From: Eledone cirrhosa
Taxonomy: Eukaryota > Mollusca > Cephalopoda > Octopoda > Eledonidae
Length of the DNA stretch: 64,000 nt
NCBI GenBank assembly: GCA_964016885.1
Contig: OZ024743.1
Location: forward strand, 77,264,606-77,328,605
Direction of reading: 5' to 3'
Shown: one piece after another, positions 27,201 through 41,100 of the stretch
Layout of the letters: each line of letters opens with the position of its first letter
How positions within the stretch are numbered: the stretch's first letter is position 1
Made by a program: the position numbers and the translations under genes
The notes under the pieces: model-generated
What the model saw: the letters and a program-made list of their open reading frames with translations, nothing else
Databases searched by the model: none
What the model was told of the DNA's origin: nothing

Positions 27201-28711
27201 TTTGAAATATTAATGATTTCTTTTTTTTTAATTGGATTAACTTAATTTGGTTTATATTTTCATTCTAAAAGAATTGTGAATAATTTGTAATGTTATTTAT
27301 GCAACTGTGAATTATTTAACACCAGTTTAATGAAAGATATTCGTGTCCTGGCCAGCTATGTTTCTTTTAAACATTTCTAATAAAGTAAACCTAATATGTG
27401 TGTGTGTGTATACATTTATATATATAGGAAAAGGTTCAGGGCCCTGGTGGCAGAGCTCAAGTCGTTTCGACGGCTATTTCTGGACCGACTCTACTACCCA
27501 AAGTATCGAGTACTCTGGTGCATTATGGTCCACCTGGTTCCTTACCACACTTCTTTCGTTATATATATATATATATAAAGGTAGGAACTCCATTCTCTGC
27601 CCCAAATGCAAACAATGGGTACACAAGAGATGTAGCAGGATCTCAGGAAGCTTAATTAAGAATGTAGGCTTCACATGCAGCAGCTGTGATGAGACAGCAA
27701 GCAGCAAACAGCCACAGGAAACAAGTACCACCAATCTCTGGGAGGGCTCTGTAGAAACAGTAGACAGCTTCTGCTACCTAGGTGACCGAATTAGCAGCGG
27801 AGGTGGGTGTTCAGAAAGTACAATAACTAGGGTAAGAACGGGATGGAAGAAGTTTAGGCAACTACTACCACTGCTAGCTGCAAAAGGCTTCTCCCTCAGA
27901 ATGAAAGGCAGACTGTATGATGCGTGTATCCGAACAGCAATGTTGCATGGTAGTGAGACCTGGGCGCTGAAGGTGGAAGACTTACATAGATTAGAGAGAA
28001 ACGAAGCCTGCATGCTCCGATGGATGTGTAACAGTAATATACGTGAACGACAAAGCATAAATGAATTGAGAGAGAGACTGAGCATAAGAGGAATCAAATG
28101 CTGTGTGCAGGAGAGGCGGTTGCGCTGGTATGGACATGTGATGCGTATGAAGGATGACAGCTGCATAAAAAGGTGCAGAGCACTAGAAGTTGATGGAAAT
28201 CGGAGTGGGGAGACCCAAGATGACCTGGGATGAGGTGATAAAAGCCGACCTTACCCAATTACACCTCTCAAAGGCAATGACACACGACCGTGACTTCTGG
28301 CGTCACGCAGTAATACAGAGTACCCGACCTCCCATGGGTACAAGCTGAAGCATATAGACAATATGCCCCCACTCCCCCCACCACAAGGTGGTCGTGGAGG
28401 TGCCACGGCAAAAAAAGCACCCAGCCCACACTGTAAAGTGGACGTGTAGGCGCCACAAAAAAGCACCCAGCACTCACTGTAAATGAGGTTGGTGTTAGGA
28501 AGGGCATCCAGCTGTAGAAATCAAGCCAAATCAGTTCCTGTATGAGCAAGGCATAGTCGGCCGACCAGACACTGCCCACAACAGGACAACCCATCTAACC
28601 CATGCTAGCGTGGAAGAACGGACGTAAAACGGTGATGATGATGATGATGATAAAAAGAGAGAGATATTCTGACCAACACAAATACAACATACACACCAAC
28701 ATATACCAACC

Positions 28712-28770
<59 letters not shown>

Positions 28771-28864
28771 CACTCTGTATAGCTCTACACATCATCACAG
28801 AAGTGAACCTAAACATCGAGTGCTCACCCGGGTGAACCTGCAGTAACTCCTAGTTACACCCACT

Positions 28865-28910
<46 letters not shown>

Positions 28911-29097
28911 GGAAGTTTTGTAAAATCGAAGCTTCGGTTGTAGCCAAGCCAACGAGATTCAATGAGGAATTGTGCAGCCAAGCACTCGATGAGATGAGGA
29001 ATCTCAGAGTAATAACATTTGTTAGACGGCATGACAAATTGAAAACCGTGGCAGGTAAACCCAGCCACGACACCGAGGCAACGAGAAAACCAACAGG

Positions 29098-29151
<54 letters not shown>

Positions 29152-32100
29152 CCAGGAGCGAAGCTAGGAGACAAGTGTACTTCGCAAGAAGGGAAGCAGA
29201 GGAAAGAAAATTCAAGCATGTTCTACAACGCGAGGACCAAAAACGTGAGGTGTTCAGGATTGCTAGGCAATGTGTCAAGGAAAACCGTGATATTGTCGGG
29301 GAGAAGTGTGTACTTAATGATGATGGTGTACTTGCCATCACTGACGCTGATAAGAAGGTAGCTTGGAAGTGTCACTACGAAAGGCTACTAAATGAGGAGA
29401 ATAAATGGGAGAAAGACAGTCTCCCCCACATCAATCCAATAGAGGGACCAGCAGTGTTAGACGAAGGTAGTATAATAAGTAAGGCAATCAAAGATATGAA
29501 GACGGGTAAGGCGGCTGGGCCTTCGGAAATAGTTGCTGAAATGCTGAAAGCTTCTGGAATGGTGGGACACACCATGGTCACCCGGATAGTAAACCAAGTC
29601 ATACAGAATGGGGTTGTTCCGAAGGACTGGCGTAGCAGCAGCATCATCAACTGCTACAAGGGTAAAGGAAATGCCCTAGATAGGAGTAACTATAGAGGCA
29701 TTAAATTAATCGACCAGGTCATGAAGGTCACAGAAAAAGTAATACCGCAACTAATCAGAGAGAGAATTGATCTAGATGAAATGCAGTTCGGGTTTGTGTC
29801 AGGTAAAAGTACCACAGACGCTCTTTTCATTGTATGACAACTACACGAGAAGTACCTAGCTAAAAGTAAACCCCTATACTTAGCTTTTGTCGACTTGGAG
29901 AAAGCCTTCGACAGAGTCCCCCGTTCCATTATCTGGTGGGCTCTTAGAAAACTAGGGGTTGATGAATGGCTTGTGAGAGCTATACAAGCCATGTATAAAG
30001 AAACAGTCAGCAAGGTTAGAATTAACAACGAATATAGTGAAGAGTTTAGCGTAAAAGTTGGTGTTCATCAGGGCTCCGTTCTTAGCCCCCTACTATTTAT
30101 TATTGCCCTTCAGGCTATAACAGTGGAGTTCAAGACCAGCTGCCCATGGGAACTCCTATACGCAGATGATCTAACGCTCATAGCTGAATCAATGGTCGAA
30201 CTAGAGAAGAAATTCCAAACATGGAATCATGGCCTAGAATCAAAAGGCCTTAAAATTAACCTGTCTAAGACTAAAGTTCTAGTTTGTAGGAAGGAAAATA
30301 GGGCACCGGTCCCATCCGGGAAATGGCCATGCTCAGTGTGTAGGAAAGGAGTAGGTAGAAACTCCATTTTATGTCCTGAATGCAAAGTATGGGTGCATAA
30401 AAGATGTAGTGGGATCACAGGTAAGCTAACTAAGAACATAGATTTTATATGTGGCCGGTGCTCTGGTGCAATAAGTAGCAGCAAGTGCCCACAGAATACT
30501 AGCTCATTCCATTGCACAGATGGTTCTATAGAAATAGTGGACAGCTTCCGTTACCTGGGTGACAAAATCAGCAGTGGGGGAGGGTGCTCTGAAAGTACAG
30601 TAGCTAGAGTCAGAACTGGATGGAAAAAGTTCAGAGAGCTTATACCACTATTAGCCGCTAAAGGGTTCTCTCTAAAAATGAAAGGCAGGCTGTATGATGC
30701 CTGCATACGAACAGCAATGTTACATGGCAGTGAGACCTGGGCATTGTGTGCAGAGGATATACGCTGACTAGAGAGGAACGAAGCTTGCATGCTCCGCTGG
30801 ATGTGTAATAGTAATATACGTGAACGGCAAAGCATAAACGAACTAAGGGAAAAATTAGAAATAAGAGGGATCAGATGTTGTTTACTCGAGAGAAGACTAC
30901 GTTGGTATGGTCACGTGATGCGCATGAAAGACGACAGCTGTATAAGGGCAATAAAAATAGACAGTAGCCACGGAGTAAGCAGACCCAGAAAAACCTGGGA
31001 CTTGATAAATTCCAACCTCACACACTTGTACCTCTCCAAGACAATGTCACTGGACCGAGATCTTTGGCGCTACACAGTAATAGAGAAGACCCACCTTACC
31101 TAAGTACAAAGTGAAACCTACTACAGTCAGTAGGCACCTCTAACAAAACACACCCTCGTCCCATTACCACCCCTTTCAATGTAAAGTTATGTTGGTACCA
31201 CAACATCCAGTCCGAAACAAATGAGGTCGTGTACGTGTCACGACAAAAAAACACACAGTCCACGCTGTAATGTGGCCGTGTATGTAACATGGTAAAAACC
31301 TCCCAGTCCACACTGTAAACATGGTTGGTGTTAGGAAGGGCATCCAGCCGTAGAAAACCTATGCAACCTTGCCTTAAGTGGGAAAACTCCCGTCCAAACC
31401 CATGCAAGCGTGGAATATGGACGTTAAACGATGATGATGATGGTGTGTTATATTTGTAAGATTCCTAACAATAAAAAATTGTATTTATTATATATGTTTA
31501 TATCTTCATTCTGAAATAATTGTGAACAATTTGTAATGTTACTTATAGAATTGTGAATAATAAAATCTATTAATCTTTTAAATTTTGTAGAAAAATAAAA
31601 GATGCAATAATAAAATATAGTCGGAGTACTATAGTTGAATTACAGCAGCGATCTATAGAATATTCTTCTCTCTTCTCCAAATATGACCATATGAGGTAAC
31701 ACTTCATTCTTATGTCTCTAATTTCTAATTGTTGTCATTTTTCATAAACCTCATTATAAAAATATATGAAAATATATCTGATTTTATTTAACCATTCTTC
31801 CACTTGAGTTTTTATATTGAACTAATTCATCATCATCATCATCATCATCACCACCATCATCACCACCATCACCATCATCATCACCACCATCACCATCATC
31901 GCCATCATCATCATCATCATCACCATTTTTCGTCCGTTCTTCTACACTTGCATGGGTTGGACAGGTCCTTCTCAGAACAGTATCTCTCCACTTACTGTGT
32001 TTCTTTGTCATCTCCTCTGTGAGTCTTAGCTATTTGAAGTCAGCTCTTACCACGTCTACCCAGGTCTTCCTCAGTCTACATCTACTGCTATCCACAGGCA

Positions 32101-35100
32101 TTTCCTTATTAAATTTTTTTAATTAACATTATTTTCTTTTTAATTGTGCCACAAAAAAATGCACCCAATACTCCCTGTCAGGTGATTAGTGGTATGAAGG
32201 GTTCCAACTGTAGAAACCATGCCGTAAAAAAGGTTAAGAGGATTCTTCAGTGTATCAAGGGCATAACAACTTCTCTGGTGTTGGTGACACAAAGAAACCC
32301 AGCCATAGAAAACTTACCGAACAAAGAGTATAGAGGACTCCTCATGTGTGTCAAGGACATGATAACATCCCTAGTGCTGGTGCAAGAACATATGTAAGCA
32401 AGACCCCCCCCCCCCCCCCACCTTCTGCCTATATGATAGTAACTTTGATTAAGTACTGACTTGGTCTGTGAGAAGCCATCCAACCCTTGCTTATTCTTCT
32501 CCTCCTATTCCTGGTGATTGGGAGGAGGCTATCCTCTCGACCAATACGCTACTGTGGGTGCTGCTGGTTGACTCCGATGATAATGTTCTTCCACTCTTCT
32601 TTATCCATGGTACTGACCTTACCATGGTCGAGGTCAAGGTACTGCGATCTCAGGTTCTTCTTGATTTGTTTTGTCCATGTCTTCCTTGGTGCGTTGTGCT
32701 GGATTCTCCAGTGCATGGGTTGCTGTCCTGACAAAAGCTGGTGTGGTAGTCTTTTGGTGCTCATTCTGCAGACGTTGCCAAACCACTGTTGCCTACATTG
32801 CCAGATTTAGTCTTAAATGGTCAGCTGCTGCTGGCACTGTTCTCGGATGCTGTTTGAAAATTGGTCACGTTAAAGAGACACCAAGGGTCTGACGAAGACA
32901 TCTCATTTAGAACAGGCATTAAATGATGATGATGATAGGTTTTTTTAAACATTATTTCAAGTGAATTGTTATACATTATTTATAAACCTTTTATATTATA
33001 TTATCTTTTAATAGACTGTGTTATAAGACATATTTTAAATCACTATTCACAATGTCCATTTGTTTTTGTTTTAAAGTCATAACTGAAACAGTGCCTCATG
33101 CACCATTTCCTTCTCCACATTCTTGTCAATTCTCTTGTTATTTATTATGGATATATTTAATTAGAATCAACTATGTCATTGTTTGAATCTTCTATTTGTT
33201 TCTCTATAATGTTTGTTGTTGTAGAGGTGCCCTGCTGGAACACATGCCTTTGATTGAGAGTAAACGCCAGAGTATGTACAACACTGACAGTATACAAGAC
33301 CACGACTTATTAAATGGTGATGTTGAAAAGACCAATGTACAGAACACTCAACATACTGAGGTATATATATACTAAGACTATTAGCATTCTTTAGTATATG
33401 AGAGTACATGAGTAAGACTTGCACAAAATGTACAAAACACCAATATAACACGAAAAATTAAAGCCTTTACCTTAATATTGTGAATTTTCACAATGGATTT
33501 TTCACTAATAAAGATACGATAAACATTTGAATGGACAAACTTGTTGCAGAATGTTAAGATTTAAAAACTAAACTTGAAGATATTAAATTAGCTAATGTTT
33601 AAAGTTTACAGAAAATCTTGTTTTTAAAGACACCACCTTAATATTAGACCTAAATGTTAAACCAATAAGTTTTATTAAACTGCAGTTTAATCTAAGTATA
33701 TTTTAAATAGCATTTGAAGGTTTGAAGTTACATCTGATTAAATTAAATCTTGGAATTTCTACAAGGTCAGCTAGTATCCTTTAAATCCTTTACTAATCTA
33801 GCATTTTATGAGTAGGTTTATTGTATTTTACACCCTTCTTCTTATTATTATTCCTGAGAGGGTCGTGGGGACAGAGTCCTCAAACACTTCTTCCAGCAGG
33901 TCCTGTCAGAAGCAGCCGTCTCCAACTGATCCGGTTGGATCCCCAAGTGAGACCAGCCAAGCTCATGGACGTTATCCAACCACCTTGCTCAGGGTCTACT
34001 CCTGAGTCTCCTGTTGGTTGGTTTTGCTCATAAAATCTATCCAGTGATTCTTTCCTGAGACATTCTAACCACATGCTCATAGTATCAGAGCTGTGATCTC
34101 TCAAATCAGAGAAATAGTGGCTCTACCTGGAGTGACTCTTTGAACTCCGAGTAACACGCTCTATTGAGTAACATTACTCCAAAGACCCTTCGGAGGAACC
34201 ATGTTTCAGCTGCTTGTATTTGCGATCCTAAATACAAGTCACCAAAATGAGGTTATTCTACATAATCAAATGTTAATTAACTTATTTAATCAATTTAAAT
34301 TTAATATTCTGTAAAAACATAGAAAATCGTAAAAAACAATAACATTAATTAGTTATCCTGTGGCAGACTCTTTAATAATAATTAAACATGACTTGCAAGC
34401 AGGGAAAAGCAGATGTAAAATGATGATGATGATGATGGCTAGTTTTTATTGTGGTATTGAGGTCTCCAGACTTATATTGACATCTACACTAACAACTTTC
34501 TATTTGTTTGTATTGTATTACCTACAGAGTCAAAATATTTTGGATCTTATTGGTGATCTTGCATCTGATCCAGTCATAAATACCAACCAAGAACCACAGA
34601 AACCAACTGCTGCCACGGATCTTCTTGATCTTCTTGATGTTGGCGTCAGCAGTACCAATTCAGACAATATAAATACAGGTTAGTTTCTTTGAAATAATTT
34701 TTGTCTTTTTGCCTCCACTATTGTGATGATGATGATGATCTTGTTGGTTACACAATTCAATTTGTGATACACTGAAATAAAGCTTATGGGAGCATTTACC
34801 AGCTAGCCATGAAGTCCTTTCATTGTTTAAGTATGATGATCTAAGGATAATTACATCTTAACCCTTTAGCATTTAAACTGCCTTCCCTCTTCCTGTTATT
34901 CCAATGACAAGGAACATTCTCCATATTGAATAAGCCAGGAATCCCCTGCAACCCACCTCAACTAGAAATAGCTATGTCTGTTATCTTTTCTCCTTAAACT
35001 CCTTCACAATATCTACTATCATTTCAATACCTTACTATGATTTCAATATCATTTCAATATCTTACTATGAACCCATGCTAGCGTGGAAGATAGACGTTAA

Positions 35101-38100
35101 ACGATAATGATGATGATTTCAATATCATTTCAATATCTTACTATGATTTCAATATCATTTTGGGAGAAAATTGTTACTTCCTTTTATTATAGGTTTTAGA
35201 ATATTTTAATTCTTTTATCTTTTTAACATTTAAACCGGCTATATCCTGCCATAATTCTCTTACCTCTTTCTGTTCAAACCAGCTGTGACCAGCCACTCAT
35301 ACTGATGTTAAGGTATTATTCTCAAAATAAATAATATCAAAATCTCATAGATACTATATTATGTGAGGTAAACCTTTACCACAAAAATGTAATAGTAAAT
35401 ATAGAGTAATCATCATCATAATCGTTTAACGTCCATCTTCCACGCTAGCATGGGTTAGACAGGAATTGTCCCACTTGAGGTAAGATTGGTTGGGTGACCG
35501 TGTCTCACTCGTATAGGACTATCTGGCAGCTTTTCTATAGCTAGATGCCCTTCCTAACACCAACCACATTTACAGTGTAGAACTGGGAACTTTTTACTGT
35601 GTTACCTACACGGCCACATTACAGTGTAGACTGTGTGTTTTTTGTCGTGACACCTACACAATCTCATTTATTTGGACTGGATGTTGTGATACCAAGATAA
35701 CTTTACAGAGAAAGGGTGGTCTTGGTGGGAGGGTGGAATAGGGGTAGTGGGTTGGGGTGTATATTTGGTTAAGAGGTGCCTACTGACTGTAGGTTTCGCT
35801 TTGTACATAGGCAAGGCAGGTCTTCTGTATTACTGAATAGCGCCAAAGAGCTCTGTCCAATGACATTGTGTAAATGCTAAAGGGTTAAAAAATAATGAGA
35901 ATATTTTTTGAAGGAAATAATGTTTCTGTTATTTTTTGATATTCTGTGTTACAGCAAATCATGTGTTTATCCAATCATATTCTCGGGTCATAAATAATAG
36001 GTGGAGTTGAAATAAGTGGGAGTGTGGGGTGGAAAAAAATGGATATTTTTTCTAGGTTATCTCCCTTGATCTTTTTAAAAACCAGAATTAGTAATTTAGT
36101 TTACATAGAGACCCCCTCCCAACCCATCCTATTTATTTAATAACGTATGGGATTTTTAGTAATGTACTTATTTTGCCATGTATGTTTTTTAATATCTAAA
36201 GAAAATTGTCACAGGAATGCTACCACTTCAAATAAAATGTCACTACAGATAGATTAACAAAAATTAATATGTGGGGTGGGGACGATTATTCGAGACCCCA
36301 GAGTATTCATGTTTAAAAACTGAATGTCATATATTCTTATGTGTAGAAACATGGCTTAGTGGTTAGGTTGTTGGACTCACAATCATAAGATCATGAGTTC
36401 AATTGTCAGCTGAGGTGGCACATAGTAGTGTCCTTGAGCAAGGTACTTTGTTTCATGTCACTCCAGTTCATTCAGCTGGAAATAATGAGTACCAGCATTA
36501 GCTGAGTATTCCACAGACATGTGTACCCTTAATGTAGTTCTCAGGGAGATTCAGCATAACACTGTGTGATAAGGCTGGCTCTTGAATTACAGGTACAGTC
36601 CAGTTCTCAGGGAGATTCAGCATGACACTGTGTGAAAAGGCTGGCTCTTGAATTACAGATATAACTCATTTTTGCCAGCAGAGTGGACTGGAGCAACATG
36701 AAATAAAGTGTTTTGCTCAAGGACACAACATTCTGTCTAGTCTGGAGATGAAACTCACGATCCTATGATAGTAAGTCCAGCACCCTAACCACTAAGCCAT
36801 GTACCTTCAAAAGAAAAAATTTGTGGCTTTCCAAAATTGTTTGTCACAAAATTCTGTGTTAACCCTGTTTTTCTACAACAAATCTCTCCACAATCTACAA
36901 ACCTGAACTGTGCATCATCAAAAGCTGCATATCACACCATAGACCATATATAATAATAATAAGGATTTCTAGTATAGGCACACGGCCATTAATTTGTGGG
37001 GAGGGAAAGTCAATGAAATCGACACCAGTACATTACTGGTGCTTTATTTTATCGATCCTGTAAGGATGAAAGGCAAGTGAGGTAATAATAATAATAATGA
37101 AAAGGTAATAATAATAATAATGAAAATGATTGTGAAAAGGTAATAATAATAATAATAATGAAAATGATTGTGTACAGTGCTCAGGTGCACTACAACTCAT
37201 CAAAGGTGCATGTATAGTACATAGAATAATGTACAAATGTCAGGAAAGTAAACAGTATGAGTCATGATATACACACACACCTGTGTGTATGGAGGGGGGG
37301 GGGGGATATTAGGTGCAGTGTTGGAAAATTTCGGGAAGCATGGAGGTTTTGAAGGATGCAGTGTCCCAACAGCTAACAACTGATGCAGGTAGTTTGTTCT
37401 ATGCTTCAGCAACTCTGAGCGTGAAAACATGTTTCTGAAAGTCATGGGAGCTGTGCTGTTTTCTGATTTGTAACTATGTCCATGGGCCAAAATGTAAAAT
37501 ATATTTTCTTTTCTCTACATAGGTCCCCCTTCAATGAATAATTTGATAGATGGTCTTATACATTCATCTACACCTTTGAACAACCAAATTAATGGCAAAT
37601 CTGGTGAGTGTTTTTAACTTTCAATTACAGTCCTTTAAATTGAGACTGATATTTTATAAATTGTATTAAATCTAATTAAAATGCAATTCCATCCACCGTT
37701 ATGCTGCTTAAGAAAATGTGATCAATCTAAATCAATCTTTATTGATATCTTATTGTATTTATATATCTGGTGTAGAATAGGTACGTCATATCCCTGTATG
37801 GTGTAATAAGCAACTAAAAGGGTTGGCAAGAGGAAGGGCATTCCAACTGTAAAACATTGCATCAAAAAGGACCTTATGATGAGTAAAGTTAAGCCTGTCA
37901 TGAAACCCCCTGCTTTAGTAGGGAAGATGTCTTTGAAACACTTATTGTTGAGGTCACTGTTGATACCTATATATCCAAAGAAACATTGATATCTGTGTGT
38001 GTGTGTTATGGGAAAAGGGAATACATATGTACATACATACACACATGGTGGCTGCCAACTCGTTTTCGAGTACGGCCACTACTTTATATCCATGTAGGAG

Positions 38101-41100
38101 AACCCCTACCGATGCGCTGAACGAGTGTGACTTTTTAGTCCAGCCAGCGACTTGAAAACTCTGGTACAAACACTACACTTGTGACAATTATTGACACATA
38201 GTGCTGGGCCCATGGTACCATGTGACGGCAAGTGCAGAGAGATCTCCAGATATAAAGCAATGCCTGTGCCGTGAAGCTTTTATAGTGAGCAAAGGCACTG
38301 CACAAAGCCAGTCCCACTCTCTTAAGATGATATTTACCAAAAAGAAGAACAAGTCAACATCATTGGATACCATCAGGGTTGCAGGTGTTATATCAGTTTT
38401 CCTTCTCCTAGAATTCTGCCTTGACACAGGCTAAGGGGTCATCTCTCACGGTGATTTTGGATGGCCATTGACTCTTAAGAGCTCCTTTGCCCTTTGACAG
38501 GTTTTGTTTTTAGTCCTGCAGGATGTCCAAAGTCACCCTCCTCACCAAGAAACCTTGGTGGGGTTGCCAGTTTAGTCGCCAACGACCCGACCATGAGACA
38601 GGTTGTACTGGGATACATGTTACCAGTAGCACCAAGTGGTGACCTGACATACACACACACATACATACATACACACACACACACACGCATATATTTTGTC
38701 TTTAGTTTTTAACACCGCATAATTTCTTCATTTTTCAGGTTTACCACCTATTGTGGCTTTCAATAAGAATGGTTTGTTAATTGAGTTTCATTGTGAGAAG
38801 GATGAGACTCAGAGCGGTGTGACAACCATCAACCTTAAGGCTACTAATACAACTTCATTGGCAATATCAGACTTTGTATTTCAGGCTGCCGTTCCAAAGG
38901 TATTTCTCTTCAGTCTCTCACTTTTGTTGTTATTTTTATGAACACCACAGTCATCATCATCATTTTACATCCGCTTTTCCTTGCTTGCAAGGGTGGGACT
39001 GGTCCTTTTCAGCACAGCATCTCTCCACTTGTCACGATCCTTCGTCATCTCCTCCGTGAGCTTCAGCGATCTGAGGTTTACTCTCGCCACCTCCGCCCAT
39101 GTTTTTTGTGGTCTTCCTCTACCGTGTCTTCCTTCTACTGGGATTTCTTGGCACTTCTTTATCCAGCGGTCATCTTCCATGCACATCACATGTCCATACC
39201 ATCTCAGTCTCCTCTCCTACACACCACAACTTATCCTTCCTATACACAGTTTATCCCTCCTATACACAGTTTATCCCTCTTATACACAGTTTATCCCTCT
39301 TATACACACTTTATCCTTCCTATACACAGTTTATCCCTCCTATACACAGTTTATCCCTCTTATACCCAGTTTATCCCTTTTATACTCTGTTTATCCCTCC
39401 TATACCCAGTTTATCTCTCTTATACCCAGTTTATCCCTCTTATACCCAGTTTATCCCTTTTATACTCTGTTTATCCCTCCTATACCCAGTTTATCTCTCT
39501 TATACCCAGTTTATCCCCCTTATACCCAGTTTATCCCTCCTATACCCAGTTTATCCCTCCTATACCCAGTTTATCCCTCCTATACCCAGTTTATCCCTCT
39601 TATGCCCAATTTATCCCTCTTATACCCAGTCATTTTAGTATAATTGATAAGTGACAATGGACACAGACTTCAATGTGCCAGGTACGGCACGGCCATCTGG
39701 TCAGACTTGGCTCATAACAGGACCATGCAGTAACATGGCCCCACTATGGCATGGTGTGGTCAACAGGCGCATGGTGTGGTCAACAGGCCAGACCTCCCTC
39801 ATAATGTGACAACCCAGCTCCTAAATTAGGGTTCTGATGTGAGCAGGGTATGGCATGGACAACTGGCCAGACCCTCCTGATAATGGTGCCACACACTTCC
39901 ACACTATAAACATGGTTAGTGTTAGGAAGGACATTCAGCTGTAAAAAACCCAGCCAAAATACAGTTCTGTCTGAGCAAGGTATGGTGTGGCCAACTGACC
40001 ATACTTGTCTCATGACGTGGGTGACCTGTCTAACCCATGCAAGCGTGTAAAAAGAAGTTAAACAGTGATGATATCATTTTAGAAGTGAAGAACCACAAAT
40101 CTTTAGCTGTACTTATGGAATATTTAGACTTGATTTTACTAACTTATACTCTTAGGAAATATATTCTTACTGTAATCATCATCATCGCCATCATTATCAC
40201 CACCACCACCATCACCATTGCCATCATTATCACCATCACCACCACCACCATCACCATCACCGCCATCATCACCATCTCCACCACCACCATTACCATCGCC
40301 ACTACCATCACCATCATCACTATTTCCACCATCATCGTCACCATCGCCATCATTATCATCATCATCGCCACCATCGCCACCATCATCACCATCGCCACCA
40401 CCACCACCACTACCATCATCATCATTTTTTTTTTATAATCCATTTGAAGGGTGATGTGGGCAGTGCCCTAAAAAGTCTAAATTCTCCTAGTCTGAGAGAA
40501 AGGGACAGTTAGTTATATTAGCGGAGTTTGTGAGGAGAAATAATAAGAAGCAGATGAGAGAAATGGATTAGGTAGAAGGAACTTAGAGTTAGTTTGTTTG
40601 TTGTAAAGAATAACATAGAAAGAACACAGATCTGTTTTAGTCAACATTTGTTTAGTAGGCTGATAACTTTGTTTTTTTTATGTTCTGACAGTAGGGATCA
40701 ATTCAGAATGTATGTGGTGAGAGCCCTATTGTAAATGTATCAGAAGTACTCTAAAGTAGGGAAACCTTACATCAGTTATAGAGGTTGAAGAATATTATGA
40801 GCCTGAAAAGGAAATCCATATTCTGCAAAAATCCATATTCTGCAAAAAAGTCGTTAGAACATCAGATAGAATGCTTTGTGGTATTCATTTCCACTCGCTG
40901 CTTTCTGAGTTCAAATCCCACCGAGATCAACTTTGCCTTTCATCCTTTCGAGGTTGATAAAAAAAAGTACCAGTCTAATACTGGGGTCGATTCTTCCTCT
41001 ATATCTCTTTCTCACTTTCTCACTCTCTTTATCTTTCTCTGGAAGAAATCTGCCCGGAGAGGGATGGGCTCCACCAGGTTTATAAAAACTGACCCTAGAA

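Noticed and set aside
39099..39638. Overlapping ORFs of 179-238 codons on the + strand.
   Set aside because: They join the complement of a LINE fragment to the 20-bp minisatellite, which is open in all frames.
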